The notes: generated by a model not told the origin, from the letters alone. DNA of 64,000 bases from Reichenbachiella versicolor (GCF_003171675.1 NZ_QFZQ01000001.1:930001-994000); one strand, 5' to 3'. Positions 7,965-17,610 are shown, counted from the stretch's first letter. Program-made: numbers and translations.

Positions 7965-9698
7965 TTGAGCGAATTTAAAAAATTAGGACTCTCAGCACAG
8001 CTGGCAGACGTCCTTCAAAATATGGGTTTTGAAAACCCTACCCCAGTCCAAAAAGAAGCTATTCCTTTATTGCTTCAAAATGATCCAACTGATTTCATCG
8101 GAATGGCGCAAACAGGAACAGGTAAGACAGCAGCTTTTGGTCTTCCATTGATTGAATTAATCGATGTGGAAGAAAAGGCTACACAAGCATTGGTAATGGC
8201 ACCAACTCGTGAACTTGGACAGCAGATTGGGCAGCAATTGAAAGATTTTTCAAAAGCGGTTCCTAAGATGAATATAGAGGTAGTCTATGGCGGTGCAGCG
8301 ATTACTAATCAAATGAAGGCGCTTAAGAAAACGACACAAATTGTTGTAGCTACTCCTGGTAGACTTCTTGATTTGATTAAGCGTAAGGCTATTAAACTAG
8401 GAAATGTTCGTTTCGTAGTTCTAGATGAGGCAGATGAGATGCTCAATATGGGCTTCAAAGAAGATATTGATCAGATACTTTCGCATACCTTGGATATAAG
8501 ATCGACATGGTTGTTTTCAGCAACTATGCCTTCCGAGATCAGGAAAATTATTAATAAATATATGGTTCAACCTCTGGAAGTTAAAATCCAGTCTGAGGTT
8601 AAGTCTAATAAGGATATTACTCATCAGTATGTTGTTACTAAGACGGCTAATAAAGTTCCAGCGTTAAGAAGATTCTTGGATATTCAACCAGATATGCGAG
8701 GAATTATGTTTTGTAGAACCAAACGTGAAACTCAAGAGATTGCAGATGCATTGGGTAGTATGGGCTACGGAACAGAGGCTTTACATGGTGACTTATCTCA
8801 AGCTCAACGAGATGCTGTGATGAAGCGTTTTAAAAGTCGTTCAATGCAGTTACTGGTAGCTACAGATGTTGCTGCGAGAGGTATTGATGTCAACGATTTA
8901 ACTCATGTACTTCACCATAAACTTCCAGATCAGCTTGAAAGTTATACGCACCGTAGTGGTAGAACGGGTAGAGCTGGTAACAAAGGGTTTTCTATAGCTT
9001 TTGTCAACCCTCGCGAAGTGCGTCGAGTAGATGAATTAGGAAGGAAAATTAATGTTGATTTTCAGAAGGTTGAGGTTCCAAGTATTCAACAAGTGAAGTC
9101 TGTTAGGATAAGTAAATGGGCTAATCTGATAGTCAATACAGAAGTGGATGAGCAGGCAGATGAAATTTTAAGTGGAATAAAGGAGAAATTTCAAGGTCTT
9201 TCAAAGGATGACCTTCTGAAAAGGTTGATCACCACTCAACTAGATCATTTGATAGCCCAAAACGGTGAAGAAGATGATCTCAATGAAATTCAAGGTAAAA
9301 AGAAAGAGGGTAAGGATAGAAAATTCCTTCGTTATTTTATCAATGTAGGAACCATGGATGGTGTAACTAAATCAGATTTAGTTCACTTCTTATCAGATGT
9401 TTCTGGTATAGATAGAAAGGCTTTTGGTTCTATAGAGTTGCAAAAAACGAATGCTTTCTTTGAATTAGAAAAAGGCAAACAAAGTGGGCTGCTTCAAAAA
9501 TTTGAAAATATCGATATAGAAGGAAGAGCTATTCGTGTAAATCTTGATGAGGATGCAAATCGCAAGAAGTCATCTACGGATAAGCAGGGTAAAAAGAAAT
9601 CAAATTCAAGAAATAATAGATATGGTGGAAATCACCAAGGTAATGGCAAGAAAAAGGTGTCTCGTAGAGATAACAGGGATAGAAGAAGAAGGAGATAA
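7965..9698 (+). CDS. DEAD-box ATP-dependent RNA helicase with DbpA-like RNA-binding domain
   Basis: A 577-residue helicase, probably for cold-dependent ribosome assembly or RNA turnover (CsdA/DeaD-like). Motifs in order are a Q motif near residues 20-27, AQTGTGKT (motif I), PTRELGQQ (Ia), TPGRLLD, DEADEM (II), SAT (III), VAARGIDV (V) and HRSGRTGRAG (VI). Residues about 465-540 form a DbpA-type RNA-binding domain, and the tail from 545 is a basic Arg/Lys/Asn/Gly-rich extension. The start is TTG at 7965: the in-frame codon four triplets upstream is a stop and no ATG precedes the Q motif. The -7 box at 7936 supports this start. Confidence 0.93.
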   Translation: MSEFKKLGLSAQLADVLQNMGFENPTPVQKEAIPLLLQNDPTDFIGMAQTGTGKTAAFGLPLIELIDVEEKATQALVMAPTRELGQQIGQQLKDFSKAVPKMNIEVVYGGAAITNQMKALKKTTQIVVATPGRLLDLIKRKAIKLGNVRFVVLDEADEMLNMGFKEDIDQILSHTLDIRSTWLFSATMPSEIRKIINKYMVQPLEVKIQSEVKSNKDITHQYVVTKTANKVPALRRFLDIQPDMRGIMFCRTKRETQEIADALGSMGYGTEALHGDLSQAQRDAVMKRFKSRSMQLLVATDVAARGIDVNDLTHVLHHKLPDQLESYTHRSGRTGRAGNKGFSIAFVNPREVRRVDELGRKINVDFQKVEVPSIQQVKSVRISKWANLIVNTEVDEQADEILSGIKEKFQGLSKDDLLKRLITTQLDHLIAQNGEEDDLNEIQGKKKEGKDRKFLRYFINVGTMDGVTKSDLVHFLSDVSGIDRKAFGSIELQKTNAFFELEKGKQSGLLQKFENIDIEGRAIRVNLDEDANRKKSSTDKQGKKKSNSRNNRYGGNHQGNGKKKVSRRDNRDRRRRR

Positions 9699-9829
9699 AT
9701 TGGGAATCCATGTTCAAAAGAGTTGTATTAGTTAGTAAATTTCTTTTTGAAAGATTTATGTTTTCGTAGAAACGTAATTCACAGATAAAGTGGATTAAAT
9801 ATAACTTTAGGAGTGCTATCGCATAAATA

Positions 9830-9864
9830 AAACGGCCTTTTGCAGATTTGCAGAAGGCCGTTTC
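9830..9864 (-). terminator. Strong 35-nt hairpin, probable amt terminator
   Basis: AAACGGCCTT (9830-9839) pairs with AAGGCCGTTT (9854-9863), with additional TTGCA/TGCAG pairing inside. Read on the minus strand it is followed by a T-rich TTTTATTTAT stretch, so it best suits the end of the amt transcript. It may also stop the convergent helicase transcript. Confidence 0.65.
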
Positions 9865-9913
9865 ATTAATAAACTAACGTTTCACAAGTCTGATAAACGC
9901 TGCTTTATGGATG

Positions 9914-9948
9914 AAACAGTATCTTGCAGTTTTGCGGAAGCTTGTTTC
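9914..9948. repeat. Diverged second copy of the 35-nt hairpin
   Basis: This segment aligns without gaps to 9830-9864 and matches at 26 of 35 positions. GAAACA and TGTTTC form outer arms and CTTGC/GCGGAAG inner arms, so the fold is kept although the pairing has drifted. A third GTTTCA-containing short inverted repeat (CGTTT..AAACG) lies between them near 9881-9900. The 305-nt gap 9699-10003 holds these structures and no gene that I can see. Confidence 0.5.
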
Positions 9949-10003
9949 ACCCATGTAATGTGTTCTGATGCCCAAAGAACTATTTTGGATTGGTTATTTA
10001 CTT

Positions 10004-11299
10004 CTAATCCATTTCCACATTGATACTCGACTCTCCGTGATATCCTGTATCCATTCCTTGATCTTCTAGCTCCTCATGTACTCTGCCGCCTTTAGTAAGT
10101 AAACTAGTAATCTTAAAAAGTACAATTGAAGCTATACTGGCATACGCCATTGTTACAAGAACGGCTTTCGTTTGGTGCCAAACTTGAATTGGATTTCCAT
10201 AAAAGAGACCAGTTCCAAAATTGATATCAGGATTAGCCAATAAACCAGTAGCGATTGCACCAAAAATACCTACCAGTCCATGTATTCCAAAGGCGTCAAG
10301 AGTATCGTCATAACCTAATATAGATTTGATTCTTACCACTCCGATATAACCTACCACTGCTCCAAAAAGACCAATGATTAATGCTCCTGTGACGTCTACA
10401 AATCCAGCTGCTGGTGTAATAGCAACCAGTCCTGAAACTACGCCAGATGCGGAGCCAAGTAATGTTGGTTTTCTTTCCTCTCTATTCCATTCGATGATCA
10501 TCCAAGTAAGACCTCCAATACATGCAGCAACATTGGTGACTAAAAGTGCATTCGCTGCGATTCCATCTGCTGCAAGTTGGCTTCCGCCATTGAATCCGAA
10601 CCATCCAAACCATAGCAAGGCAGACCCTAAAATCATTAACTTCAGGGATGCAGGTTTGTTGGTATGATTGTCGTGGTATTTTCTTTTACCAATGAATAGA
10701 GCAATAAGTAATCCAGAGATACCTGCATTGATATGGATGACAGTTCCTCCTGCAAAGTCTAGTTCGCCATGATTACTTAGGAATCCACCACCCCATACCC
10801 AGTGAGCGATTGGACAATAAACTAGGGCTACCCATAGTCCCGAGAAAATTAACCAAGTTGAAAATTTTACTCTTTCGATGATAGAACCACTCACGATGGC
10901 TACTGCAATAGCTGCGAAAGTTCCTTGAAATCCAACGAAAAGAAGAGTAGGGATTGTTCCACTGACGCTGTCCACAGGTATGTTTCGTAGCATGAAATGA
11001 TCTAATCCACCCCAGATTGCATTGCCTTCACCAAAAGCGATGCTGTATCCAACAATTACCCATACCACTGTAGCCACACAGAATGAAACATAGCTCATTC
11101 CGATAGTATTTAATACTGATTTTCGTGTAGTCAAACCACCATAAAATAGAGTTAGTCCTGCAGGAGTCATCAGTGCTACTAATGCCATTGAGATAAGCAT
11201 CCATGCGGTATCTCCGCTATCAATGCCCCCTTTTCCTTGGGCATAGCATGACATAGCTGAACCAAGTAAGAGTATTACTGCTGTAAATAATTTCTTCAT
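10004..11299 (-). CDS. amt: Ammonium transporter (Amt family)
   Basis: About 431 residues. A signal peptide (MKKLFTAVILLLGS..CYAQ) precedes eleven hydrophobic helices typical of Amt/MEP/Rh channels, which pass ammonia across the inner membrane. Family landmarks include FYGGLTTRKSVLN, the HWVWGGGFL and DFAGGTVIHINAG region, and LLWFGWFGFNGGS. The frame is open upstream to 11362, but the internal ATG at 11299 begins the signal peptide and is preferred. A -7 box at 11340-11347 would fall inside the longer reading. No glnK follows, unlike the usual glnK-amtB pair. Confidence 0.93.
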   Translation of the reverse strand: MKKLFTAVILLLGSAMSCYAQGKGGIDSGDTAWMLISMALVALMTPAGLTLFYGGLTTRKSVLNTIGMSYVSFCVATVVWVIVGYSIAFGEGNAIWGGLDHFMLRNIPVDSVSGTIPTLLFVGFQGTFAAIAVAIVSGSIIERVKFSTWLIFSGLWVALVYCPIAHWVWGGGFLSNHGELDFAGGTVIHINAGISGLLIALFIGKRKYHDNHTNKPASLKLMILGSALLWFGWFGFNGGSQLAADGIAANALLVTNVAACIGGLTWMIIEWNREERKPTLLGSASGVVSGLVAITPAAGFVDVTGALIIGLFGAVVGYIGVVRIKSILGYDDTLDAFGIHGLVGIFGAIATGLLANPDINFGTGLFYGNPIQVWHQTKAVLVTMAYASIASIVLFKITSLLTKGGRVHEELEDQGMDTGYHGESSINVEMD

Positions 11300-11339
11300 G
11301 TTGATAAAGTTTTGAATTAATAAAAAATTGGGCAGCCTC

Positions 11340-11347
11340 AAAAGTAC
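11340..11347 (-). promoter_or_regulatory. Bacteroidota-type -7 box for amt
   Basis: On the minus strand TACTTTTG matches TAnnTTTG exactly, 40 nt before the chosen amt start. The -33 element is weak. It supports the downstream start codon at 11299. Confidence 0.5.
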
Positions 11348-11671
11348 AGAAGGAGAGTGCAAAAACTACGTAGTTTCTATTTCATTATCTGATATACATT
11401 ATCAGCAGAGGCTTACACTATGGTGAGTGCATTTTACTTTATCAAATTAGGTGTATGGTAAGAATTGTAAGGCACTTCAGAATTTTCGAAGCGAGATTTA
11501 CTCAAGAAAAGAACCGTCTATAAAGTCTCTTACTCTTTAGTTGTTGGCATATTCTTGATAATCAATATTTATTGGTGAGGATTTTAAATAATTCCTTTTC
11601 AACAAGACTCTATCAGAATATTGGAAGTTAGTTATTTATGCTTTTGAAAATGTCTAAATAAAGCTTTTAAA
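11348..11671. other. Intergenic region between amt and xseB
   Basis: Both neighbours read leftwards. The stretch is AT-rich and holds no reading frame I would call. Its left end carries the amt promoter region. I see no clear terminator for xseB. Confidence 0.4.
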
Positions 11672-11860
11672 TTATTGTTCAGACTTTTTGATTTGTTCTT
11701 GTGTAGATCTAAGTTTTTCTTGACAAAAAAGAACTAATTCGCGACCTCTCTTTACTAGTTTCTCTAAGTCGTCAATGTTAACGTTATCGTCTTCTAATTG
11801 ACTAGCTATATTGTTTAGTTCTTCTGAAGCCGATTGATAAGTAAGTTTTTTCTTGCTCAT
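11672..11860 (-). CDS. xseB: Exodeoxyribonuclease VII small subunit
   Basis: A 62-residue mostly helical protein with the family pattern LTYQSASEELNNIASQLED and LEKLVKRGRELVLFCQEKL. XseB packs several copies onto the long helical region of XseA to form exonuclease VII, which degrades single-stranded DNA from both ends in repair. It follows xseA with a 4-nt ATGA overlap, which suggests translational coupling. The length is at the short end of the normal range. Confidence 0.93.
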   Translation of the reverse strand: MSKKKLTYQSASEELNNIASQLEDDNVNIDDLEKLVKRGRELVLFCQEKLRSTQEQIKKSEQ

Positions 11861-13083
11861 GATTTTTCTACTTTACTGATGATTTTATTAGTTGCGGTTT
11901 GAGTTTCAATTATATCTCCTTCTTTGATGTTTTGTCCGTTAATGGATTTGCCGTTTACTTTGGTGATTGTAAAGCCTTTCTTTAGGATTGATTTAGGGTC
12001 TCTGGCTTCTAGAATTTTAGAAGTTAATTGGAGTCTAGATAGCTCGCTTTTAAGTAATGTCTGGGAATTCGATTCTATAGATGAGCTTATCTTATCTAGT
12101 TTGTTTTCTTCGCTAAGTATTTTTATTCCTGCTTTTTGAGCTAAATCATGCTTTAACTGCTGAATGATGAAAGTTTCATTGGATAACTGTAGCTCAATTA
12201 AATTTTTAATTCTATCAAATACTTCGGTGATTTTGGATTCGAAATCCATAAATCCGCTAAGTAGAAACTCAGCTACTGCAGTAGGAGTTTTAAGACTTAT
12301 GTTGGCGACTAGATCTGCGATAGTTTCATCTCGGTCGTGTCCTATACCGGTAATGATAGGGAGTGGAAATTGAGCTAGATGTGCATTTAACTCATAATCG
12401 TCAAAACAATCCAAATCCATTTTTGAGCCACCACCGCGTATTACTACTACAGCATCATATTCCTCTTCTAGTTCGTAAATTCTATGTAGTTGGTCAAGTA
12501 TTGAAATAGGTGCTCCTTCACCTTGCATAGTAGCATTGAAGAGTTTAGTATGTATCACATAGCCATAAGAATTATTGTTCAATTGATTCATAAAATCTCC
12601 ATAACCAGCAGCTCCCTCAGCACTTATCACAGCTATTCGTTGAGGGACAAGAGGTAGTATTAAAGATTTATTTAAGTCCAGAATACCATCTTCCACTAAT
12701 TGCTGAATGGTTGCTTGACGTTTTCTCTCTCTTTCACCAAGAGTGTAATTAGGGTCAATGTCCTTTACATTTAAACTCAGCCCATAAACTTCGTGAAACT
12801 CTAAAGTCGCATTTATTAATATTTGCATTCCTACTGATAAATCACTTCCAGTGATTCGGTGAAATAGCCGATGAATATTAGCATAAGTGTATGACCAAAT
12901 GGTAGCTCGTATTTTAGCTAAGATTCTGCTGTCTTTTTTTTCAACTAGTTCAAGATAGCAATGCCCATTTCTGTGCAGATTAAGTTCTCCTATTTCACAA
13001 ACTATCCAATAAGATGGTTCTAAGGCGTTTTTTAAAGTTTGTTTTACTTCGACGTTAAATTGAGAGAGAGAATAGTGTTCCAC
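11857..13083 (-). CDS. xseA: Exodeoxyribonuclease VII large subunit
   Basis: A 408-residue protein starting with an OB-fold (about 1-100, with WIVCEIGELNLHRNGHCYLEL), then the catalytic core with RIAVISAEGAAGYGDF, VVIRGGGSKMDLDCFDD and GIGHDRDETIADLVA, and a C-terminal helical arm. It is the nuclease subunit that cuts single-stranded DNA to oligonucleotides. It is translationally coupled to xseB downstream. Length and motifs are complete. Confidence 0.95.
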   Translation of the reverse strand: MEHYSLSQFNVEVKQTLKNALEPSYWIVCEIGELNLHRNGHCYLELVEKKDSRILAKIRATIWSYTYANIHRLFHRITGSDLSVGMQILINATLEFHEVYGLSLNVKDIDPNYTLGERERKRQATIQQLVEDGILDLNKSLILPLVPQRIAVISAEGAAGYGDFMNQLNNNSYGYVIHTKLFNATMQGEGAPISILDQLHRIYELEEEYDAVVVIRGGGSKMDLDCFDDYELNAHLAQFPLPIITGIGHDRDETIADLVANISLKTPTAVAEFLLSGFMDFESKITEVFDRIKNLIELQLSNETFIIQQLKHDLAQKAGIKILSEENKLDKISSSIESNSQTLLKSELSRLQLTSKILEARDPKSILKKGFTITKVNGKSINGQNIKEGDIIETQTATNKIISKVEKS

Positions 13084-13222
13084 TGAGCTAAATTAGTTTA
13101 ATAAATGATTTCATGCATAGACAGTGAATAGAGATGACCTAATTGTATGAAGTTTGTTAAATTCGAACTTTATCCCTTCTGCTTTGCATTAGGGTATTTT
13201 GGACTATATATACTTTATTAAA

Positions 13223-14179
13223 ATGCTTCAAATCATAGCCGGTGTTGATATCGGAGGAACTAGTACTAAATATGGACTAGTTGATAATGAAGGTAATGTT
13301 CTTTACCAAGGTAGTGTCAAAACTCAGTTTCCAGATGTAAATGATTACATCGATGAATTAGAAAATGCAATCAGGGAGGGACTAGAAAGTCTTACTGATA
13401 CGTATGAATTAGTAGGAGTAGGAATCGGAGCTCCGAACGGAAATTATTTTAAAGGAACTATTGAAGAGGCTCCAAACCTCCCTTGGAGTGGAGTAGTTCC
13501 TATTGGGAAATTGATTGAAGATAGATTTGGAGTGCCGGTAGCTTTGACCAATGATGCTAATGCTGCAGCAATAGGAGAGATGGTCTATGGTGGTGCTAAA
13601 GGAATGAAAAATTTCATTGTTATTACACTGGGGACAGGGTTAGGTTCAGGGCTAGTTTCTAATGGAGAAATGATTCTTGGTCATCAAGGGTTTGCTGGAG
13701 AGCTAGGACATCAATCTATAAAGACAAAAGGAGGTAGACAGTGTAAGTGTGGACAAAAAGGGTGTCTGGAAACTTACGTATCTGCAACTGGTATAAAAAG
13801 AACTGTTTATAAGTTATTGGCAGATCATCATATTGATTCCGAATTAAGAAATTATAGTTTTGTTGACTTAAATGCTAAGATTGTTGCTGATCACGCAAAG
13901 CAAGGTGATGCATTGGCTATTGAAGCTTTTGAATATACGGGTAGTATTTTAGGAGCAAAGTTGGCTGATGCTGTTGTCTATACAGATCCAGAAGCTATTT
14001 TTATTATGGGAGGTTTAGCTCAGGCAGGAGAATTGTTATTTAAACCTACAATAAAAGCTTTAAACGATAACTCAATGGCAATTTTCAAAGACAAGGTAAA
14101 AGTTTTGCCATCTAAACTTGACAACCAAACAGCTCCAATTGTTGGGGCAGCTAGTTTAATAATTCAAAAAATGAAATAG
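13223..14179 (+). CDS. ROK-family sugar kinase, probable glucokinase
   Basis: About 318 residues. The N-terminal phosphate loop GVDIGGTSTKYG, the catalytic-site segment TNDANAAAIGE, the GTGLGSGL loop, and the zinc-binding CKCGQKGCLE motif identify the ROK family. Residue order and length fit bacterial ROK glucokinases that feed glucose into glycolysis, though N-acetylmannosamine or fructose kinases look similar. The frame opens at 13199, but the ATG at 13223 places the DIGGT loop at the usual distance from the N-terminus and is preferred. It is a single gene followed by a terminator at 14197-14232. Confidence 0.85.
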   Translation: MLQIIAGVDIGGTSTKYGLVDNEGNVLYQGSVKTQFPDVNDYIDELENAIREGLESLTDTYELVGVGIGAPNGNYFKGTIEEAPNLPWSGVVPIGKLIEDRFGVPVALTNDANAAAIGEMVYGGAKGMKNFIVITLGTGLGSGLVSNGEMILGHQGFAGELGHQSIKTKGGRQCKCGQKGCLETYVSATGIKRTVYKLLADHHIDSELRNYSFVDLNAKIVADHAKQGDALAIEAFEYTGSILGAKLADAVVYTDPEAIFIMGGLAQAGELLFKPTIKALNDNSMAIFKDKVKVLPSKLDNQTAPIVGAASLIIQKMK

Positions 14180-14196
14180 GATCAGCTTAGTAACAG

Positions 14197-14232
14197 AAAA
14201 GGCTTTAATACTTGATTTTAGAGCCTTTTTTT
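14197..14232. terminator. Bidirectional terminator between the ROK kinase and the TPR gene
   Basis: AAAAGGCTTTAA (14197-14208) pairs with TTTTAGAGCCTTTT, which runs into a seven-T tract. The left arm starts with an A run, so it can also end the convergent minus-strand gene. Confidence 0.75.
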
Positions 14233-14234
14233 AC

Positions 14235-15116
14235 TTAATCTTCTGCTGAACTAACATTTCTTATATCCGAGAGTTGTTTTTTGATGTTGTAGAATATTCC
14301 TTCGAACCCAGATAGTCTTTTTATTTGCTCCATATTATCATATTTTTCATGGTGCGCCATTTTACGAACGTAGTCTATTGCTTCTAAGGTGAGAAGTTCA
14401 GTTTCGATATAATTTTTGGATTCTAAAAAGTAATGACGGGTGCTAAATAAATAATTGTATAAATGTAACTCAGTTACTTTATTACTGTTTGATTGTTGAT
14501 AGACATCTCTCGCAATTGAATATTCTGTCATTGCCATGTCTTTTTCGTTAAGCAAATAGTGGGTAAATCCAAGCATATCATGGATTTGCCAGTGATCAGA
14601 ATCTAAATTCGAAAAGGATTTTAACTCGTAATTCAATAATGCTGCTAAATCTTTTATTTCATTATTAGGGTTGTTTTCAAAATCTAATTTCATGATAGAC
14701 TTTGTAATTATATCTCCCATCAAGTAAGCGTTTCTATATAGAATTTCCTTGGCTTCATCTATGATAGGATTGCTGGAAACACTATACTCTACTGCTGTTT
14801 TAATATCTGAAATAGATGATTTGAGAATGCCAGGATTAGTTTTAATACTTGACATATTTCCTTTATTTAGATTTGCTTCAAGGTATCTATTCTTTATCAA
14901 TGCCAAATAAGCATAAGCGATAGGAATATCTTTACCTTTCATGAAAAACTTCTCATCATTAACAGCAATCTGCAAGTGTTTCATTGCATCATGGTTTCTA
15001 CCTTCTTGATATGCTTGTTTTCCTAATTTGAAATTTTTGCTTTGTGCGAAAATTTCAATGGACCAAAACGGTATAAGTATAACCGCAATAGCTGCTACAA
15101 ACTTAGTCTTCATCAT
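14235..15116 (-). CDS. Secreted TPR-like protein of unknown function
   Basis: A 293-residue protein with a signal peptide (cleavage near IFAQ, residue 25) and a helical body that begins with a TPR-like unit, KLGKQAYQEGRNHDAMKHLQIA. Similar helix pairs follow at about 155-215 (LGFTHYLLNEKDMAMTEYSI). I recognise no enzymatic motif. Such proteins in Bacteroidota are usually periplasmic scaffolds. Translation may begin at either of the two adjacent ATG codons. It stands alone: the upstream gap is 510 nt and the downstream neighbour is convergent. Confidence 0.7.
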   Translation of the reverse strand: MMKTKFVAAIAVILIPFWSIEIFAQSKNFKLGKQAYQEGRNHDAMKHLQIAVNDEKFFMKGKDIPIAYAYLALIKNRYLEANLNKGNMSSIKTNPGILKSSISDIKTAVEYSVSSNPIIDEAKEILYRNAYLMGDIITKSIMKLDFENNPNNEIKDLAALLNYELKSFSNLDSDHWQIHDMLGFTHYLLNEKDMAMTEYSIARDVYQQSNSNKVTELHLYNYLFSTRHYFLESKNYIETELLTLEAIDYVRKMAHHEKYDNMEQIKRLSGFEGIFYNIKKQLSDIRNVSSAED

Positions 15117-15627
15117 GCGTCGATAATTTTTCTCTAAAAGGAATATCTCTGCTGATTTTCAAGGTGTTAATAAATTGCTATTTAAGCAAGTATTTTTTGG
15201 ATAATTTTAATTTTATTAGAATGTTATTTTGTTTTTTGATTTTTAAAAAGGTTTTATTTTAATTAAATGTAATCGAGTTAAAATAATATTTTGAATATGG
15301 CTTTTGCAAGGTAATTACCGGTGTTAAGTATCAATGGCTTATAGGAGGTAATCAAATAAGCCTCAATACTTCAAAAAGCAGATAATATTAAATTAGAGAT
15401 TTGATCAAATTTGGGAGGAAATAAACTATTGGTCTAGGTTCGATGAAATGCTATAAATAGGCGATGATGGTGTTATAAATGCTGACTATTAAAGCGAGGA
15501 AAGTGGGGAATTAGAATTTATAATATTTTTAAATGAAGCATTATTTCTTAAATCAGTTAATAATCTTAAAGTTCAAGCTATAAGTCTAGTGTGTAACTAC
15601 TTAAACAACAAAAAATATTAGTCACTT
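15117..15627. other. 510-nt AT-rich intergenic region with one imperfect hairpin
   Basis: No convincing reading frame is present on either strand. The clearest structure is at 15326-15371: AAGTAT..GGCTTAT pairs with ATAAGCC..ATACTT around a 13-nt loop, with a small internal bulge. The region must hold the 3' end signal of the PorE-like gene and the promoter of the TPR gene, but I see no exact TAnnTTTG box. Confidence 0.4.
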
Positions 15628-17610
15628 TCAATTCATCACGATTACCTCAATTCTTCGATTCAATTCGCGACCATCAGCTTCATCATCATTAGAAGCTAGA
15701 GGTTGACTAGAACCATATCCCTTTGTAGTAATGCGATTAGACTCTATGCCTTTTGATACCAAGTATTTTTTTACGCTTTCTGCTCTTGCTTTTGACAGTT
15801 GGTTGTTGGAATCTGCCGTACCTGTACTGTCAGTGTGTCCTCCGATTTCTATCTTTAGAGTAGAATTATCTTTCATAGTAATAAATAGAGTCTCTAAAAC
15901 ATCTTGTGACTCATTCTTTAAATGAGCGGAATGAAGATCGAAATAGACATTTTTTAGCATTGCTTTTTCACCTGTTCTAAATTTACTTCCCAACATATTA
16001 ACCTTTTCATATGCCGCTTCAGGTTTAGAAGTATCGTATAGTGCTATGAAATCTGTTTTTTTATCCAGTTGATCTGGTACAGTGATATGAAAGTCTTTAC
16101 TGAATGTCTTTTTTAGTTCTTCGTGTTTCGAAATCACACTTTCTTTATAAATGACCTGCCCATTAATGGAGAACTCTACTATAAAGTCTTCTTCTTGAAG
16201 GATTTCTACACTGAAGGATCCATCATCACTTGTGTAGCTTCTAAACGTTTCGTCCTTATATTTTTGAGGGTGAAAATCTAATTGTATATTAGTTAATGCT
16301 TTGCCAGTCTCTTTTTCAAAAACAGTACCTTGGGCAAGCACCTTGCCTTGTTTGTGGAAATGGTAAATATCAAAATCGCCACGCCCATGAAGTCTATTAC
16401 TACTTATAAATCCAGAAATATTGTCTTCATTTAATTCAAAGTTTAATTCATCATCAGTCGTATTGATAGGAAAACCCATATTAACAGGTTTACCCCATTC
16501 TTGAAGGTTGTTGTCCCACTCTGATTTATAAATATCAAAGCCGCCTACAGATTCAGATCTATTGGAACTAAAGTATAATGTGTTGCCATCATGTGATAGG
16601 AAAGGGCTATCTTCATCATATTTAGAATTAACTCCTCCTAATACAGGAAAAGGATCTTCCCATTTGTGTGTTTGAGGATCTTTATGCGATTGATAAAGGT
16701 CTAGACGTCCATTTGCAGATTTGGAAGAAAAGAAAATTAGGTTTTCTCTGTCATTGATAAAGAAGTGAGATCCAATTTTTCTGTTTTGAAGGTCTGTGTC
16801 AAATTCAATCGGTTTACTCCAATCATCACCTTGTGGTTCACTGTAAAAAAGATCGTTTAATTCCCCATTATAGATAAACAAACGTCCGTCCTCATTTACG
16901 ACCTCGATTTTATTGCAATTTTTTTCTAGTGGTCCTATTGATTTTAGAGAAGAAGGAGTTCCCCAAACTTTTCCGTTTTTTTTGGTATGAAATACACAAT
17001 AGCTGTTTTTTGCAATTTCTTGATTTACCACATCAGGTCTAGACGAAACGAAAAGTAATTCATCATGATCAGAAAAAAACGCTGGTGAAACATCAGCATA
17101 TTCTGAATTGATAGGATAGGATAACAACTCTACTTCAAATTCATTTGGGCTAAGGTAAAACTCTTTGGCTTTGATTGCTCTTTTTAGCCGTTGTTTGCTT
17201 TCTCTTATAATTTCCTTTGTCTTATAGATATCCAAAGCTAGAAAAGCCTTGAAATGCTCTTCTGCTAGTTCAAATTCATACCGACCATAGTGAATTCTAC
17301 CTAACCAATAGTTGTAAAATTTGTCGGTCTGGCCTTCGTTTTTCTCAAACTCTTGTAGACCAGTTAGATCTGTACCTCTTCCGTTCGTTAAATGGTGAGC
17401 TACATACTGGTGATATTGTACATAATGATTTTTAGGATAGTTAATTAGAATTTTTTCATAAAGCTCTAATGCTTTAGGGAAGTTCTCTTTAAAAAAATAG
17501 TAGTCAGCTTGCTCTATTAATTTTTTCTTGCTGAGCTTTTTTTCATTATCAGCATGAGAGGAAGAGACAGTAAAAACAAGTGATAATATAAGGAATAATA
17601 CGTTTCTCAT
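15628..17610 (-). CDS. PorE-like TPR / beta-propeller / OmpA-family envelope protein (second copy)
   Basis: A 660-residue exported protein with the same order as the protein at 1111-3024: signal peptide (1-20), TPR region (about 28-150), PD40-type propeller with FVSSRPD, FFSSKS, YFSSNRSE and GFISSNR strands (about 175-420), a carboxypeptidase-regulatory-like fold (about 430-500), and an OmpA domain with GGHTDSTG and LSKARAESVKKYL, including the aspartate and arginine that hold diaminopimelate. It probably bridges peptidoglycan and the outer membrane. The two copies are clearly diverged, so they are old paralogs and not a recent duplication. Confidence 0.83.
   Translation of the reverse strand: MRNVLFLILSLVFTVSSSHADNEKKLSKKKLIEQADYYFFKENFPKALELYEKILINYPKNHYVQYHQYVAHHLTNGRGTDLTGLQEFEKNEGQTDKFYNYWLGRIHYGRYEFELAEEHFKAFLALDIYKTKEIIRESKQRLKRAIKAKEFYLSPNEFEVELLSYPINSEYADVSPAFFSDHDELLFVSSRPDVVNQEIAKNSYCVFHTKKNGKVWGTPSSLKSIGPLEKNCNKIEVVNEDGRLFIYNGELNDLFYSEPQGDDWSKPIEFDTDLQNRKIGSHFFINDRENLIFFSSKSANGRLDLYQSHKDPQTHKWEDPFPVLGGVNSKYDEDSPFLSHDGNTLYFSSNRSESVGGFDIYKSEWDNNLQEWGKPVNMGFPINTTDDELNFELNEDNISGFISSNRLHGRGDFDIYHFHKQGKVLAQGTVFEKETGKALTNIQLDFHPQKYKDETFRSYTSDDGSFSVEILQEEDFIVEFSINGQVIYKESVISKHEELKKTFSKDFHITVPDQLDKKTDFIALYDTSKPEAAYEKVNMLGSKFRTGEKAMLKNVYFDLHSAHLKNESQDVLETLFITMKDNSTLKIEIGGHTDSTGTADSNNQLSKARAESVKKYLVSKGIESNRITTKGYGSSQPLASNDDEADGRELNRRIEVIVMN

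Noticed and set aside
13199-13222. Eight-codon N-terminal extension of the ROK kinase
   Set aside because: The extension would push the phosphate loop away from its usual position, and the ATG at 13223 directly precedes the conserved first strand.
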